In this document: in pieces, positions 1-5,310 of the stretch
Layout: the number at the start of each line of letters is the position of its first letter
Numbering within the stretch: the stretch's first letter is position 1
Origin: an uncultured Granulosicoccaceae bacterium
GTDB lineage: Bacteria; Pseudomonadota; Gammaproteobacteria; Granulosicoccales; Granulosicoccaceae
NCBI GenBank assembly: GCA_937951695.1
Contig: CALFBL010000340.1
Span: forward strand, 1 to 5,310
Direction of reading: 5' to 3'
DNA: 5,310 bases
The notes under the pieces: model-generated
What the model saw: the letters and a program-made list of their open reading frames with translations, nothing else
Databases searched by the model: none
Told to the model about the DNA's origin: nothing
Position numbers and translations under genes: made by a program

Positions 1-14
1 TGGTTACTTTCGTC

Positions 15-344
15 ATGCTGATCCGTGTTGCGATCATATTAGTCACGAGCTGCGTATTTTTAAACGGATGCGTCAGCATGAAAGCTCACCCGCCTGCCAA
101 TTTGGAGACGCAACAAAGAGAGGCGTTGGCGCGCTGGAAGGGTTGCCTGGACAGAATAGCGGCGTTGCCGCACGACATAGCTTTGCATAAAGTCGGTAAA
201 ATGTCGTCAAACCACTGTGAGGGTCACCGCCGGGATGTGCTGATGACGTTCCCAGCCTCGATTGAAAAAGAGCTCGACAACATGCTGCGAGAGCGTTCCC
301 ATGACCAGGTGCTTCATTCCACAGCGGCCCAATGGCACCGGTGA
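15..344 (+). CDS. small putative lipoprotein, unknown function
   Basis: A 109-residue protein that I do not recognise. Its start is a short signal: Arg4, a hydrophobic stretch (about residues 5-16), then a lipobox L16-N17-G18-C19. This predicts cleavage before Cys19, lipidation and anchoring to the inner or outer membrane facing the periplasm; residue 20 is Val, so no Asp+2 inner-membrane retention signal is seen. The mature part (about 91 residues) is charged and probably mostly helical. It has two further cysteines (C44 in a W-K-G-C context and C68 in an H-C-E-G-H context) that could form a disulfide. The ATG at 15 has no clear Shine-Dalgarno in the 14 bases available, and the frame is open to the window edge, so a start further upstream cannot be excluded; the lipobox distance nevertheless fits this ATG well. 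The FKBP gene follows on the same strand, but a candidate promoter between them suggests separate transcription. No function is inferred beyond being an envelope protein. Confidence 0.72.
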   Translation: MLIRVAIILVTSCVFLNGCVSMKAHPPANLETQQREALARWKGCLDRIAALPHDIALHKVGKMSSNHCEGHRRDVLMTFPASIEKELDNMLRERSHDQVLHSTAAQWHR

Positions 345-409
345 TCGCCTGACTGATTTGCCTGCGTTAACAATTACCGGCCTGACACTGGATCCCAGCC
401 TGGGGGCTC

Positions 410-438
410 TTGACACCTAGGAATGTCCAAAATATGCG
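410..438 (+). promoter_or_regulatory. candidate sigma-70 promoter for the FKBP gene
   Basis: A perfect -35 hexamer TTGACA lies at 410-415. A 17-bp spacer leads to TATGCG at 433-438, which matches only three positions of the -10 consensus. The predicted transcript would begin near 445, leaving about 38 nt before the TTG start at 483. If this promoter is real, the ATG at 423 lies upstream of the transcript and cannot be the start codon. The weak -10 keeps confidence moderate. Confidence 0.4.
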
Positions 439-482
439 ATAGTGTTCCTAACAGAACCTTTTCATTCAACCGGATATTTACT

Positions 483-1157
483 TTGAAAAAATTAATGTTG
501 GCTGCAGCCGCCGCGGCCATACCCTTGATGAACGCCTCAGCCCAGGACCTGACCTTAGAGAGCGACGCGGATAAACTCAGTTATAGCCTTGGCATGCTGG
601 TCGGGGAACGCGTACTGAAGAACTACGGTACCGACCTGAACTACGAGGCGCTGATGGCTGCCATGAAAGCCCAACACGCCGGCGAAGACACCCAACTGTC
701 GTTGGAAGAAGCTCAGCAATTCCTCGGTGATTTTGAAAACAAGCGTCGTGAAGAAGCGGCCTTGGCAGCGGTTGCAGACGGTCAAAAATTTCTCGAAGAC
801 AACGCCGCGCGTGACGAGGTCTCGGTAACCGACTCAGGCCTTCAATACGAAAAGCTCGAACCTGGCGACGGCCCCCAGCCATCGATTGACGACACGGTCA
901 GCGTTCACTACGTGGGCACCCTGACCGACGGCACGGAATTCGACAGTTCAATCGCGCGTGGCCAACCAGCCGAATTTCCCCTCAAGGGCGTGATCCCCGG
1001 TTGGACCGAAGGCTTGCAGCTGATGAACGTTGGCAGTAAGTACCGTTTCGTAATCCCATCAGAGCTAGCCTACGGTGAGCGTGGCGCAGGCCAAAACATC
1101 GGCCCTAACGAGACTCTGGTATTTGAAGTCGAATTGTTGGAAATCAAACAGCCCTGA
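483..1157 (+). CDS. FKBP-type peptidyl-prolyl cis-trans isomerase, exported (FkpA/Mip/FklB-like)
   Basis: It catalyses cis-trans isomerisation of X-Pro bonds and probably acts as a periplasmic folding chaperone. With the TTG start the protein has 224 residues: a signal peptide (KKLML, an alanine run, A-S-A at 18-20, cleavage before Gln21), an N-terminal helical FKBP_N-type dimerisation and linker region (about 25-115), and a C-terminal FKBP domain (about 133-222). The FKBP12 pocket residues all have counterparts: Y143, F153-D154, F165, V170-I171, W174 (VIPGW), Y197 (AYGE) and F214. The frame is open back to an ATG at 423, but those 20 extra codons would put an unusual stretch before the signal peptide and overlap a candidate promoter. 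The TTG directly begins a K-K-hydrophobic signal and has a weak GGAT 8 nt upstream. An ATG at 495 would lose both lysines. The domain order fits Mip, FkpA or FklB; I cannot choose between these names. A terminator follows at about 1199. Confidence 0.93.
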   Translation: MKKLMLAAAAAAIPLMNASAQDLTLESDADKLSYSLGMLVGERVLKNYGTDLNYEALMAAMKAQHAGEDTQLSLEEAQQFLGDFENKRREEAALAAVADGQKFLEDNAARDEVSVTDSGLQYEKLEPGDGPQPSIDDTVSVHYVGTLTDGTEFDSSIARGQPAEFPLKGVIPGWTEGLQLMNVGSKYRFVIPSELAYGERGAGQNIGPNETLVFEVELLEIKQP

Positions 1158-1192
1158 GCGTTAATCGCCGGCTGGTTTATGTTGTAAGCTCG

Positions 1193-1240
1193 AAAAAAGG
1201 GGCCAGTTATGCAAGTCATAACTGGCTCCTTGTTGTTTGT
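1193..1240. terminator. probable bidirectional rho-independent terminator
   Basis: A 13-bp stem (1199-1211 with 1217-1229, loop CAAGT) has one G·U wobble in plus-strand RNA and extends by two A-T pairs. On the plus strand it is followed by a T-rich tail (TTGTTGTTTGTT, 1230-1241), which suits termination of the FKBP gene that ends at 1157. On the minus strand the stem has one A·C mismatch and is followed by T6 (the complement of A6 at 1193-1198), which suits termination of the convergent betA-like gene that ends at 1294. The hairpin sits between two convergent stop codons. Confidence 0.88.
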
Positions 1241-1271
1241 TAAGCCATTGCTACTAGCTCGATCAAGGCCG

Positions 1272-1298
1272 GTTAGTGACTCATCCCCAGTCGCTAAC
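1272..1298. repeat. inverted repeat spanning the betA-like stop codon
   Basis: GTTAGTGACT (1272-1281) and AGTCGCTAAC (1289-1298) can pair over 10 bp around a 7-nt loop, with one G·U pair in plus-strand RNA and one A·C mismatch in minus-strand RNA. The right arm contains the stop codon of the minus-strand gene (1294-1296). No T-run follows on the minus strand, so this is not a typical terminator on its own. It could shield the 3' end of the message or arise by chance. Confidence 0.5.
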
Positions 1299-2979
1299 GT
1301 TGATGTCCGGTGGCGCTACGTTGGCTGGTTTGCCAGTCATCGGGCTCCCACACCGGCGCCAGTTCAGCTGGCAAGCTACGGCCTTTAATAAGATCTGCCG
1401 CCCGTTCTGCCACCATCATGGTGGGTGCATTCAAATTGCCGTTGGTGATGGTTGGGAAGATGGAAGAATCCACCACCCGCAGGCTCTGTACACCGCGCAC
1501 CCGACACTCACCGTCCAGCACCGCCATCGGATCATCATCCGCGCCGAGCTTAACCGTGCACGAGGGGTGATAAGCACTCTCCACGTTCTCACGCACCCAG
1601 GCATCGATCGACGCATCGGATTCGATCTGCATACCCGGCTGAATCTCTGCTCCCCTATACGGCGCCAAAGCAGCTTGCTGCAGGACCTCTCGTGTGAGAC
1701 GGATGGTGTCGCGCCAGTCCTGTCTGTCTTGTTCGCGCTGTAAATAGTTAAACAGAATCGAAGGTGCATGCAAGGGGTTGTTGGTGCGTATTGCAACCCG
1801 TCCACGGCTGTGTGGCTTGTTCGGACCCACATGCACTTGGAAGCCATCGCCATCAAACGCTGCTCGGCCGTCGTAACGCATCGCCCCCGGCAAGAAGTGA
1901 TACTGGATATTGGGTTGTGCAAGCCCTGCTCGGGAACGGATAAAGCCGCAACTTTCAAAGTGGTTGGTGGCACCCAGCCCGTCCCGAAACAACACCCAGC
2001 GCACACCAATCAAACCTTTGGAGAACCAGTTTAGGTGACGGTTTAACGATACCGCTTGTGTGCATTCGTACTGAAAATACACCTCCAAATGATCCTGCAA
2101 GTTCTCCCCGACACCGGGCGCATCCAGCCGCACGGCCACGCCCGCCTGCTCCAACACCGCAGCTGGGCCTACGCCCGAGCGTTGCAAAATACTGGGAGAG
2201 CCTATCGAGCCTGCACAAACGATGACTTCCGCGGCGGCGTGCACATCCAGAGTTTGTCCCGCTGAACGATAGCGCACACCAATAGCGCGCTGCCCATCGA
2301 ACAAAATCTTATCGACCAAGCTGTGCGGGATGATAGTGAGGTTGTTGCGATGCTTTGCATTTTTCAGATACACGTAGGCGCTGGACTGGCGTACGCCTTT
2401 GGCCACGTTCATGTGTTTTTGGCCAAAGCCTTCCTGTTGATAGCCATTGTAGTCCGCGGTGGCCGGGTAACCGGCTTGCACACCCGAGTCGATAAACGCC
2501 TGATACAACGGATTCATCTTCATGTCATTGCCAGCGTTGACATTGACAGGCCCGGTACCACCACGATAATCGCTGGCGCCGTACATCCAGGTTTCCATTT
2601 TTTTAAAATACGGCAGACACGTTGCGTAGTTCCAGCCAGCAGCCCCTTCCTGTTCCCATTGATCGAAGTCTCGCGGGTTGCCCCGAACAAAGGCCATGCC
2701 GTTAATGGAGGACGAACCGCCCAGCACTTTGCCACGCGGGCAATCCAATCGTCTATTGTTGACATGGGGCTCGGGCTCGGATTCAAACCCCCAGTTGTAC
2801 TTCGCCATGTTCATTGGGATCGACAAAGCGGTGGGCATGCGAATAACTATCGATTGATCTGAGCCCCCAGCTTCAATCAACGCCACGCGGATTTTGGGAT
2901 CCTCACTCAAGCGACTGGCTATGATCGCGCCTGCCGAACCGGCACCAACCACGATGTAATCAAACTGTCGCTTCTTCAT
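1294..2979 (-). CDS. betA: choline dehydrogenase-like GMC flavoprotein oxidoreductase
   Basis: It probably oxidises choline to betaine aldehyde, the first step to glycine betaine, using FAD and passing electrons to the respiratory chain. In 561-residue numbering, the N-terminal FAD-binding motif G12-A-G14-S-A-G17 follows a beta strand, with E36 (LIEAGG) for the ribose. GMC signature 1 (RGKVLGGSSSINGM) is at 82-95 and signature 2 (AGSIGSPSILQRSGVG) at 256-271. The C-terminal catalytic pair is H471 (AYHPSCT) and N517 (GNLNAPT). Long stretches resemble what I remember of E. coli BetA and mitochondrial CHDH, including QAGYP, NGYQQEGFG, GVGENLQDHLE and IQYHFLP; the usual length is about 556. The frame is open to a GTG at 2994 that overlaps the ettA stop, but the ATG at 2979 has a GGAG six nt upstream (plus-strand 2986-2989), whereas the GTG has none. 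It lies 11 nt after ettA, so co-transcription is likely. No betB, betI or transporter gene is in the window. A related GMC alcohol dehydrogenase with another substrate remains possible. Confidence 0.88.
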   Translation of the reverse strand: MKKRQFDYIVVGAGSAGAIIASRLSEDPKIRVALIEAGGSDQSIVIRMPTALSIPMNMAKYNWGFESEPEPHVNNRRLDCPRGKVLGGSSSINGMAFVRGNPRDFDQWEQEGAAGWNYATCLPYFKKMETWMYGASDYRGGTGPVNVNAGNDMKMNPLYQAFIDSGVQAGYPATADYNGYQQEGFGQKHMNVAKGVRQSSAYVYLKNAKHRNNLTIIPHSLVDKILFDGQRAIGVRYRSAGQTLDVHAAAEVIVCAGSIGSPSILQRSGVGPAAVLEQAGVAVRLDAPGVGENLQDHLEVYFQYECTQAVSLNRHLNWFSKGLIGVRWVLFRDGLGATNHFESCGFIRSRAGLAQPNIQYHFLPGAMRYDGRAAFDGDGFQVHVGPNKPHSRGRVAIRTNNPLHAPSILFNYLQREQDRQDWRDTIRLTREVLQQAALAPYRGAEIQPGMQIESDASIDAWVRENVESAYHPSCTVKLGADDDPMAVLDGECRVRGVQSLRVVDSSIFPTITNGNLNAPTMMVAERAADLIKGRSLPAELAPVWEPDDWQTSQRSATGHQR

Positions 2980-2985
2980 TGGCTG

Positions 2986-2989
2986 CTCC
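2986..2989 (-). promoter_or_regulatory. Shine-Dalgarno (GGAG) for the betA-like gene
   Basis: GGAG on the minus strand lies 6 nt before the ATG at 2979 and 1 nt after the ettA stop codon (2993-2991). It decides the start in favour of ATG 2979 over the GTG at 2994. Its position suggests that ribosomes finishing ettA could re-initiate here. Confidence 0.65.
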
Positions 2990-2990
2990 G

Positions 2991-4658
2991 TCACACCGTG
3001 AGCTTTTTGTATTTAACGCGCTTGGGTTGAGAGGCACCTTCACCTAAGCGTTCACGACGATCGGTTTCGTACTCTGTGTAATTACCGGCGAAAAAATTGA
3101 TTTCCGAGGGATCTTCATACGCCAGTATGTGCGTCGCCACACGATCAAGAAACCAGCGATCGTGTGAGATGACCACCGCGCAGCCGGCAAAATCCAGCAA
3201 CGCCTCTTCCAAGGCGCGCAAAGTTTCTACGTCCAAATCGTTTGAGGGCTCGTCAAGCAACAACACGTTTGCCCCCTGCTTGAGCGTCAGTGCTAGGTGC
3301 AACCGACCGCGTTCACCACCGGAGAGATTTTTGACGATCTTTTGTTGATCAGCGCCTTTAAAATTGAATCGCCCAACGTAGTTACGCGATGGCATCTCGT
3401 AGTTACCAATCGTGATGTTGTCAGCGCCTCCAGACAAGGTTTCGTAAACCGTTTTATCACCATCAAGATCATCTCGACTTTGATCCACAAAAGCGAGCTC
3501 CACGGTCTCGCCAACGTCGATGGTTCCTGAATCGGGCTGCTCCTGCCCCATGATCATTCTGAACAACGTGGATTTACCCGCGCCATTGCCACCGATCACA
3601 CCGACAATCGCACCCGGTGAAATAGCGAACGATAACTCGTCAATCAGTACGCGATCGCCAAACGATTTACTGACGTTATTGAACTCGATGACTTTGCCGC
3701 CCAGACGAGGTCCCGGCGGGATGTAGATTTCATTAGTTTCTGCACGCTTTTGAAATTCCTGGGATTGCATTTCGGCAAAGCGTTGCAAACGAGCCTTGGA
3801 TTTTGATTGCCGGCCCTTCGCACCTTGACGAACCCACTCCAGTTCCGCCTTCATCGCTTTCGAATGAGCCGTCTCACGCTTGTTTTCGGTTTCCAGGCGA
3901 GCCGATTTTTGATCCAGCCAACCCGAGTAGTTACCTTCGAACGGAATGCCATGACCGCGATCGAGCTCCAAAATCCAGCCTGCGACGTTGTCGAGAAAGT
4001 AGCGATCATGCGTAATCGCTACCACGGTGCCCTGAAACTGATGCAGGAACTGCTCAAGCCAACCCACAGAATCCGCATCAAGGTGGTTCGTGGGCTCATC
4101 CAGCAATAGCATGTCAGGTCCGGACAGCAGCAATCGACACAGAGCCACCCGGCGTTTCTCACCACCTGACAGAACCCCTATCTTGGTATCCCACGGCGGC
4201 AATCGCAACGCATCGGCTGCCCGTTCCAGCTTGTTCTCCAGATTGTGGGCATCCGAGGCCTGAAGAATGGCCTCCAGCTTGCCTTGCTCAGCGGCCAACG
4301 CGTCAAAGTCGGCGCCCTCTTCACCGTACGCGATGTAGATTTCATCCAGGCGCGTTTGGGCCGATTTGATCTCCTCCACCGCCTCTTCCACAATCTCGCG
4401 GACCGTCTTATCCGCATCGAGCATCGGCTCCTGCGGCAAATAGCCCACTTTGATGTCTGGCATCGGCCGCGCTTCGCCATCGATTTCAGTGTCCAAGCCC
4501 GCCATGATCTTTAGCAAAGTGGATTTACCCGCCCCGTTTAAGCCCAGTACGCCGATTTTGGCGCCAGGGAAAAACGACAGGGAGATGTTCTTCAGAATTT
4601 CGCGCTTGGGAGGAACCACCTTGCTAACGCGATTCATGGTGTAGACGTATTGGGCCAT
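2991..4658 (-). CDS. ettA: EttA, ABC-F energy-dependent translational throttle ATPase
   Basis: A cytoplasmic ABC-F ATPase with two nucleotide-binding domains and no membrane domain. In E. coli, EttA binds the ribosomal E site and gates entry into elongation according to the ATP/ADP ratio. Starting at the conserved MAQ-Y-V-Y-T-M, the protein has 555 residues, the E. coli length. Domain 1 has Walker A GLNGAGKST (39-47), LSGGE (163-167), catalytic E188 in LLLDEPTNHLD and switch H217. Domain 2 has GGNGAGKST (356-364), LSGGE (445-449), E470 in LLLDEPSNDLD and H499. E188 and E470 match the known E. coli catalytic numbering. The EttA-specific arm insertion (about 88-135) and the basic P-site-tRNA-interaction linker (about 242-322, with EWVRQGAKGRQSKSKARL) are both present, as is the basic C-terminus (PKRVKYKKL). 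The frame extends to an ATG at 4712, but those 18 codons run into a candidate promoter. The betA-like gene follows 11 nt downstream. Confidence 0.97.
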   Translation of the reverse strand: MAQYVYTMNRVSKVVPPKREILKNISLSFFPGAKIGVLGLNGAGKSTLLKIMAGLDTEIDGEARPMPDIKVGYLPQEPMLDADKTVREIVEEAVEEIKSAQTRLDEIYIAYGEEGADFDALAAEQGKLEAILQASDAHNLENKLERAADALRLPPWDTKIGVLSGGEKRRVALCRLLLSGPDMLLLDEPTNHLDADSVGWLEQFLHQFQGTVVAITHDRYFLDNVAGWILELDRGHGIPFEGNYSGWLDQKSARLETENKRETAHSKAMKAELEWVRQGAKGRQSKSKARLQRFAEMQSQEFQKRAETNEIYIPPGPRLGGKVIEFNNVSKSFGDRVLIDELSFAISPGAIVGVIGGNGAGKSTLFRMIMGQEQPDSGTIDVGETVELAFVDQSRDDLDGDKTVYETLSGGADNITIGNYEMPSRNYVGRFNFKGADQQKIVKNLSGGERGRLHLALTLKQGANVLLLDEPSNDLDVETLRALEEALLDFAGCAVVISHDRWFLDRVATHILAYEDPSEINFFAGNYTEYETDRRERLGEGASQPKRVKYKKLTV

Positions 4659-4710
4659 AACCTGGAAATTACCCTTGAGAAACGATTGAGTAGAAACTTT
4701 TACTAATCGC

Positions 4711-4740
4711 ATTGTATCGAAGCCAGCAGATTGCGGCCAA
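4711..4740 (-). promoter_or_regulatory. candidate sigma-70 promoter for ettA
   Basis: On the minus strand, TTGGCC (plus-strand 4740-4735, four of six consensus positions) is followed after 18 bp by TACAAT (4716-4711, five of six). Transcription would start near 4704, giving a 5' leader of about 46 nt before the ATG at 4658. This placement excludes the upstream in-frame ATG at 4712, which would lie within the -10. A purine-rich AGG lies just before the 4658 ATG and an AAGGG further upstream, so the ribosome-binding site is not ideal. Confidence 0.5.
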
Positions 4741-4761
4741 TCGTCCTATCCGACGCAGCTG

Positions 4762-4771
4762 AACTATAGTT
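4762..4771. repeat. 10-bp perfect palindrome AACTATAGTT
   Basis: AACTATAGTT equals its own reverse complement and contains a TATAGT -10-like hexamer on both strands. It could be a promoter core, a half of an operator, or chance. Confidence 0.45.
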
Positions 4772-4782
4772 TGAGCTGAGTG

Positions 4783-4792
4783 TTATGCATAA
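4783..4792. repeat. 10-bp perfect palindrome TTATGCATAA
   Basis: TTATGCATAA equals its own reverse complement. Its centre is 21 bp from the centre of the palindrome at 4762-4771, about two turns of DNA, so proteins bound to both would face the same side. The sequences of the two palindromes differ, so they need not bind the same regulator. Confidence 0.4.
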
Positions 4793-4848
4793 ACCCCAAA
4801 CCAGCGGCGGCAAACAAGCCATACGCACATTTTTCAGGTAGATAGCCC

Positions 4849-5310
4849 ATGTTTGATTCGTTCTTTCCGAGACCGAAACAGTTTTTTCTGTCAGCTGTGG
4901 CCTGGTTTTTTGCCAGCCTAGCCATCTGGCACCTCCTCGGCGCTTCAGAATTACACAGCTCCTTGAGTTTTCTACAAACCCCGGAGCTTGCAGAGGGCGA
5001 AAAAGCGCCGTTTCTGACCTCGGAGAAAATGTGGTCCTATCTGTTCATCACTCTGACCTCGTTGCTTTTTTGTGTCGCCTGGATTTTTGTTGAGCGCCAT
5101 CGCTGGTTTCGCTGGTCAGTATTCGGTTCGGCCGCCATATTGGTCTTCACCTACTTCAGTGTCCAAATTAGTGTTTGGCTCAACTCTTGGTACGGGGAGT
5201 TCTACGACGTGATACAGCAAGCGTTGAGTGATCCTGGCTCGGTCACCATCGATGAGTACTTTGGCTTACTCTGGAGTGTCGGTTACGTGCTGTTTCCGTA
5301 CATTATCTTC
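4849..5310 (+). CDS. sbmA: SbmA/BacA-family peptide transporter, N-terminal part (runs off window)
   Basis: The reading frame is open from the ATG at 4849 to the last base, giving 154 residues of a protein that is usually about 400-420 long. SbmA/BacA is an inner-membrane homodimer that uses the proton gradient to import peptides, such as proline-rich antimicrobial peptides, microcins and bleomycin; it has an ABC-exporter-like fold without an ATPase domain. The start MFDSFFPRPKQFFLSA is very close to E. coli SbmA as I recall it (MFKSFFPKPGTFFLSA). A second strong match is at 110-133, where WLNSWYGEFYDVIQQALSDP and the following VTIDEYF correspond to NAWYAPFYDLIQTALSSP and VTIEQFY. Hydrophobic segments lie at about 11-30, 63-81, 89-109 and 139-154. 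The stretch at about 31-62 is the part that differs most from SbmA. An AGG lies 10 nt before the start. Whether the rest of the gene is intact cannot be seen. The gene is divergent from ettA. Confidence 0.92.
   Translation, partial: MFDSFFPRPKQFFLSAVAWFFASLAIWHLLGASELHSSLSFLQTPELAEGEKAPFLTSEKMWSYLFITLTSLLFCVAWIFVERHRWFRWSVFGSAAILVFTYFSVQISVWLNSWYGEFYDVIQQALSDPGSVTIDEYFGLLWSVGYVLFPYIIF

Larger units (their letters stand above)
4659..4848. other. divergent intergenic region between ettA and sbmA-like gene
   Basis: These 190 bases separate two divergently read genes and must hold the promoters for both. I can support the ettA promoter at 4740-4711 and, weakly, a plus-strand -10-like TATAGT at 4765-4770 that has no good -35. 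Two perfect 10-bp palindromes lie at 4762-4771 and 4783-4792. I see no tRNA, terminator or credible small ORF here. Confidence 0.6.

Noticed and set aside
394..408. GC-rich inverted repeat (CCCAG-C-CTGGG and AGCC-TGGG-GGCT) after the lipoprotein gene
   Set aside because: The stems are only 4-5 bp and no T-run follows, so it cannot be supported as a terminator.
555..882. Minus-strand frames over the FKBP gene
   Set aside because: The plus frame has every FKBP active-site residue; the antisense frames match nothing that I recognise.
1276..2862. Several plus-strand open frames of 86-179 codons opposite the betA-like gene
   Set aside because: They lie antisense within a gene with full GMC motifs, show no recognisable domains and have no convincing RBS; they are frame shadows.
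3097..4644. Plus-strand and alternate minus-strand frames over ettA
   Set aside because: ettA is intact with all ABC-F motifs; the overlapping frames have low-complexity composition typical of shadows.
4761..4788. Sigma-E-type promoter (GAACT-like -35) for sbmA, since sbmA is sigma-E controlled in E. coli
   Set aside because: GAACTA is present at 4761-4766, but no TCTGA-like -10 follows at the right spacing.
1..5310. Mobile element, CRISPR array, tRNA/rRNA or defence system
   Set aside because: No transposase, integrase, terminal repeats, spaced direct repeats or RNA-gene signatures were seen on either strand.

Overview
The window looks like ordinary gammaproteobacterial chromosome of moderate GC, possibly marine (inference). 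The evidence is a 555-residue EttA that matches the E. coli protein in length and in catalytic-residue numbering, an SbmA-type transporter, a BetA/CHDH-type choline dehydrogenase and a Mip/FkpA-like periplasmic FKBP. I see no mobile element, CRISPR array, tRNA or rRNA, and no convincing sign of a new defence or biosynthetic system.

Layout: (1) 15-344 (+) encodes a small, unrecognised lipoprotein with a clear lipobox. (2) A 78-nt gap carries a perfect TTGACA -35 hexamer. (3) 483-1157 (+) encodes an exported FKBP-type peptidyl-prolyl isomerase; a TTG start is preferred over the upstream ATG at 423. (4) The convergent gap 1158-1293 holds a strong hairpin flanked by A6 on one side and a T-rich run on the other, probably a bidirectional terminator. 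It also holds a second inverted repeat that covers the stop codon of the next gene. (5) On the minus strand, ettA (4658-2991) is followed 11 nt later by a betA-like choline dehydrogenase gene (2979-1294). The Shine-Dalgarno of the second gene lies next to the stop codon of the first, so the two look like one transcript. (6) 4659-4848 is a divergent intergenic region with a plausible ettA promoter and two 10-bp palindromes two helical turns apart. (7) From 4849 (+) the first 154 codons of an sbmA/bacA-family gene run off the end of the window.

The genes are mostly separate housekeeping or envelope functions: protein folding in the periplasm, translational gating by EttA, choline oxidation to the osmoprotectant precursor betaine aldehyde, and peptide uptake by SbmA. 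The least expected part is the coupling of a choline dehydrogenase gene to ettA with no betB, betI or betT beside it in this window. In three genes (FKBP, ettA, betA) the longest reading frame begins upstream of the likely true start. In the first two, the extra codons overlap a candidate promoter.
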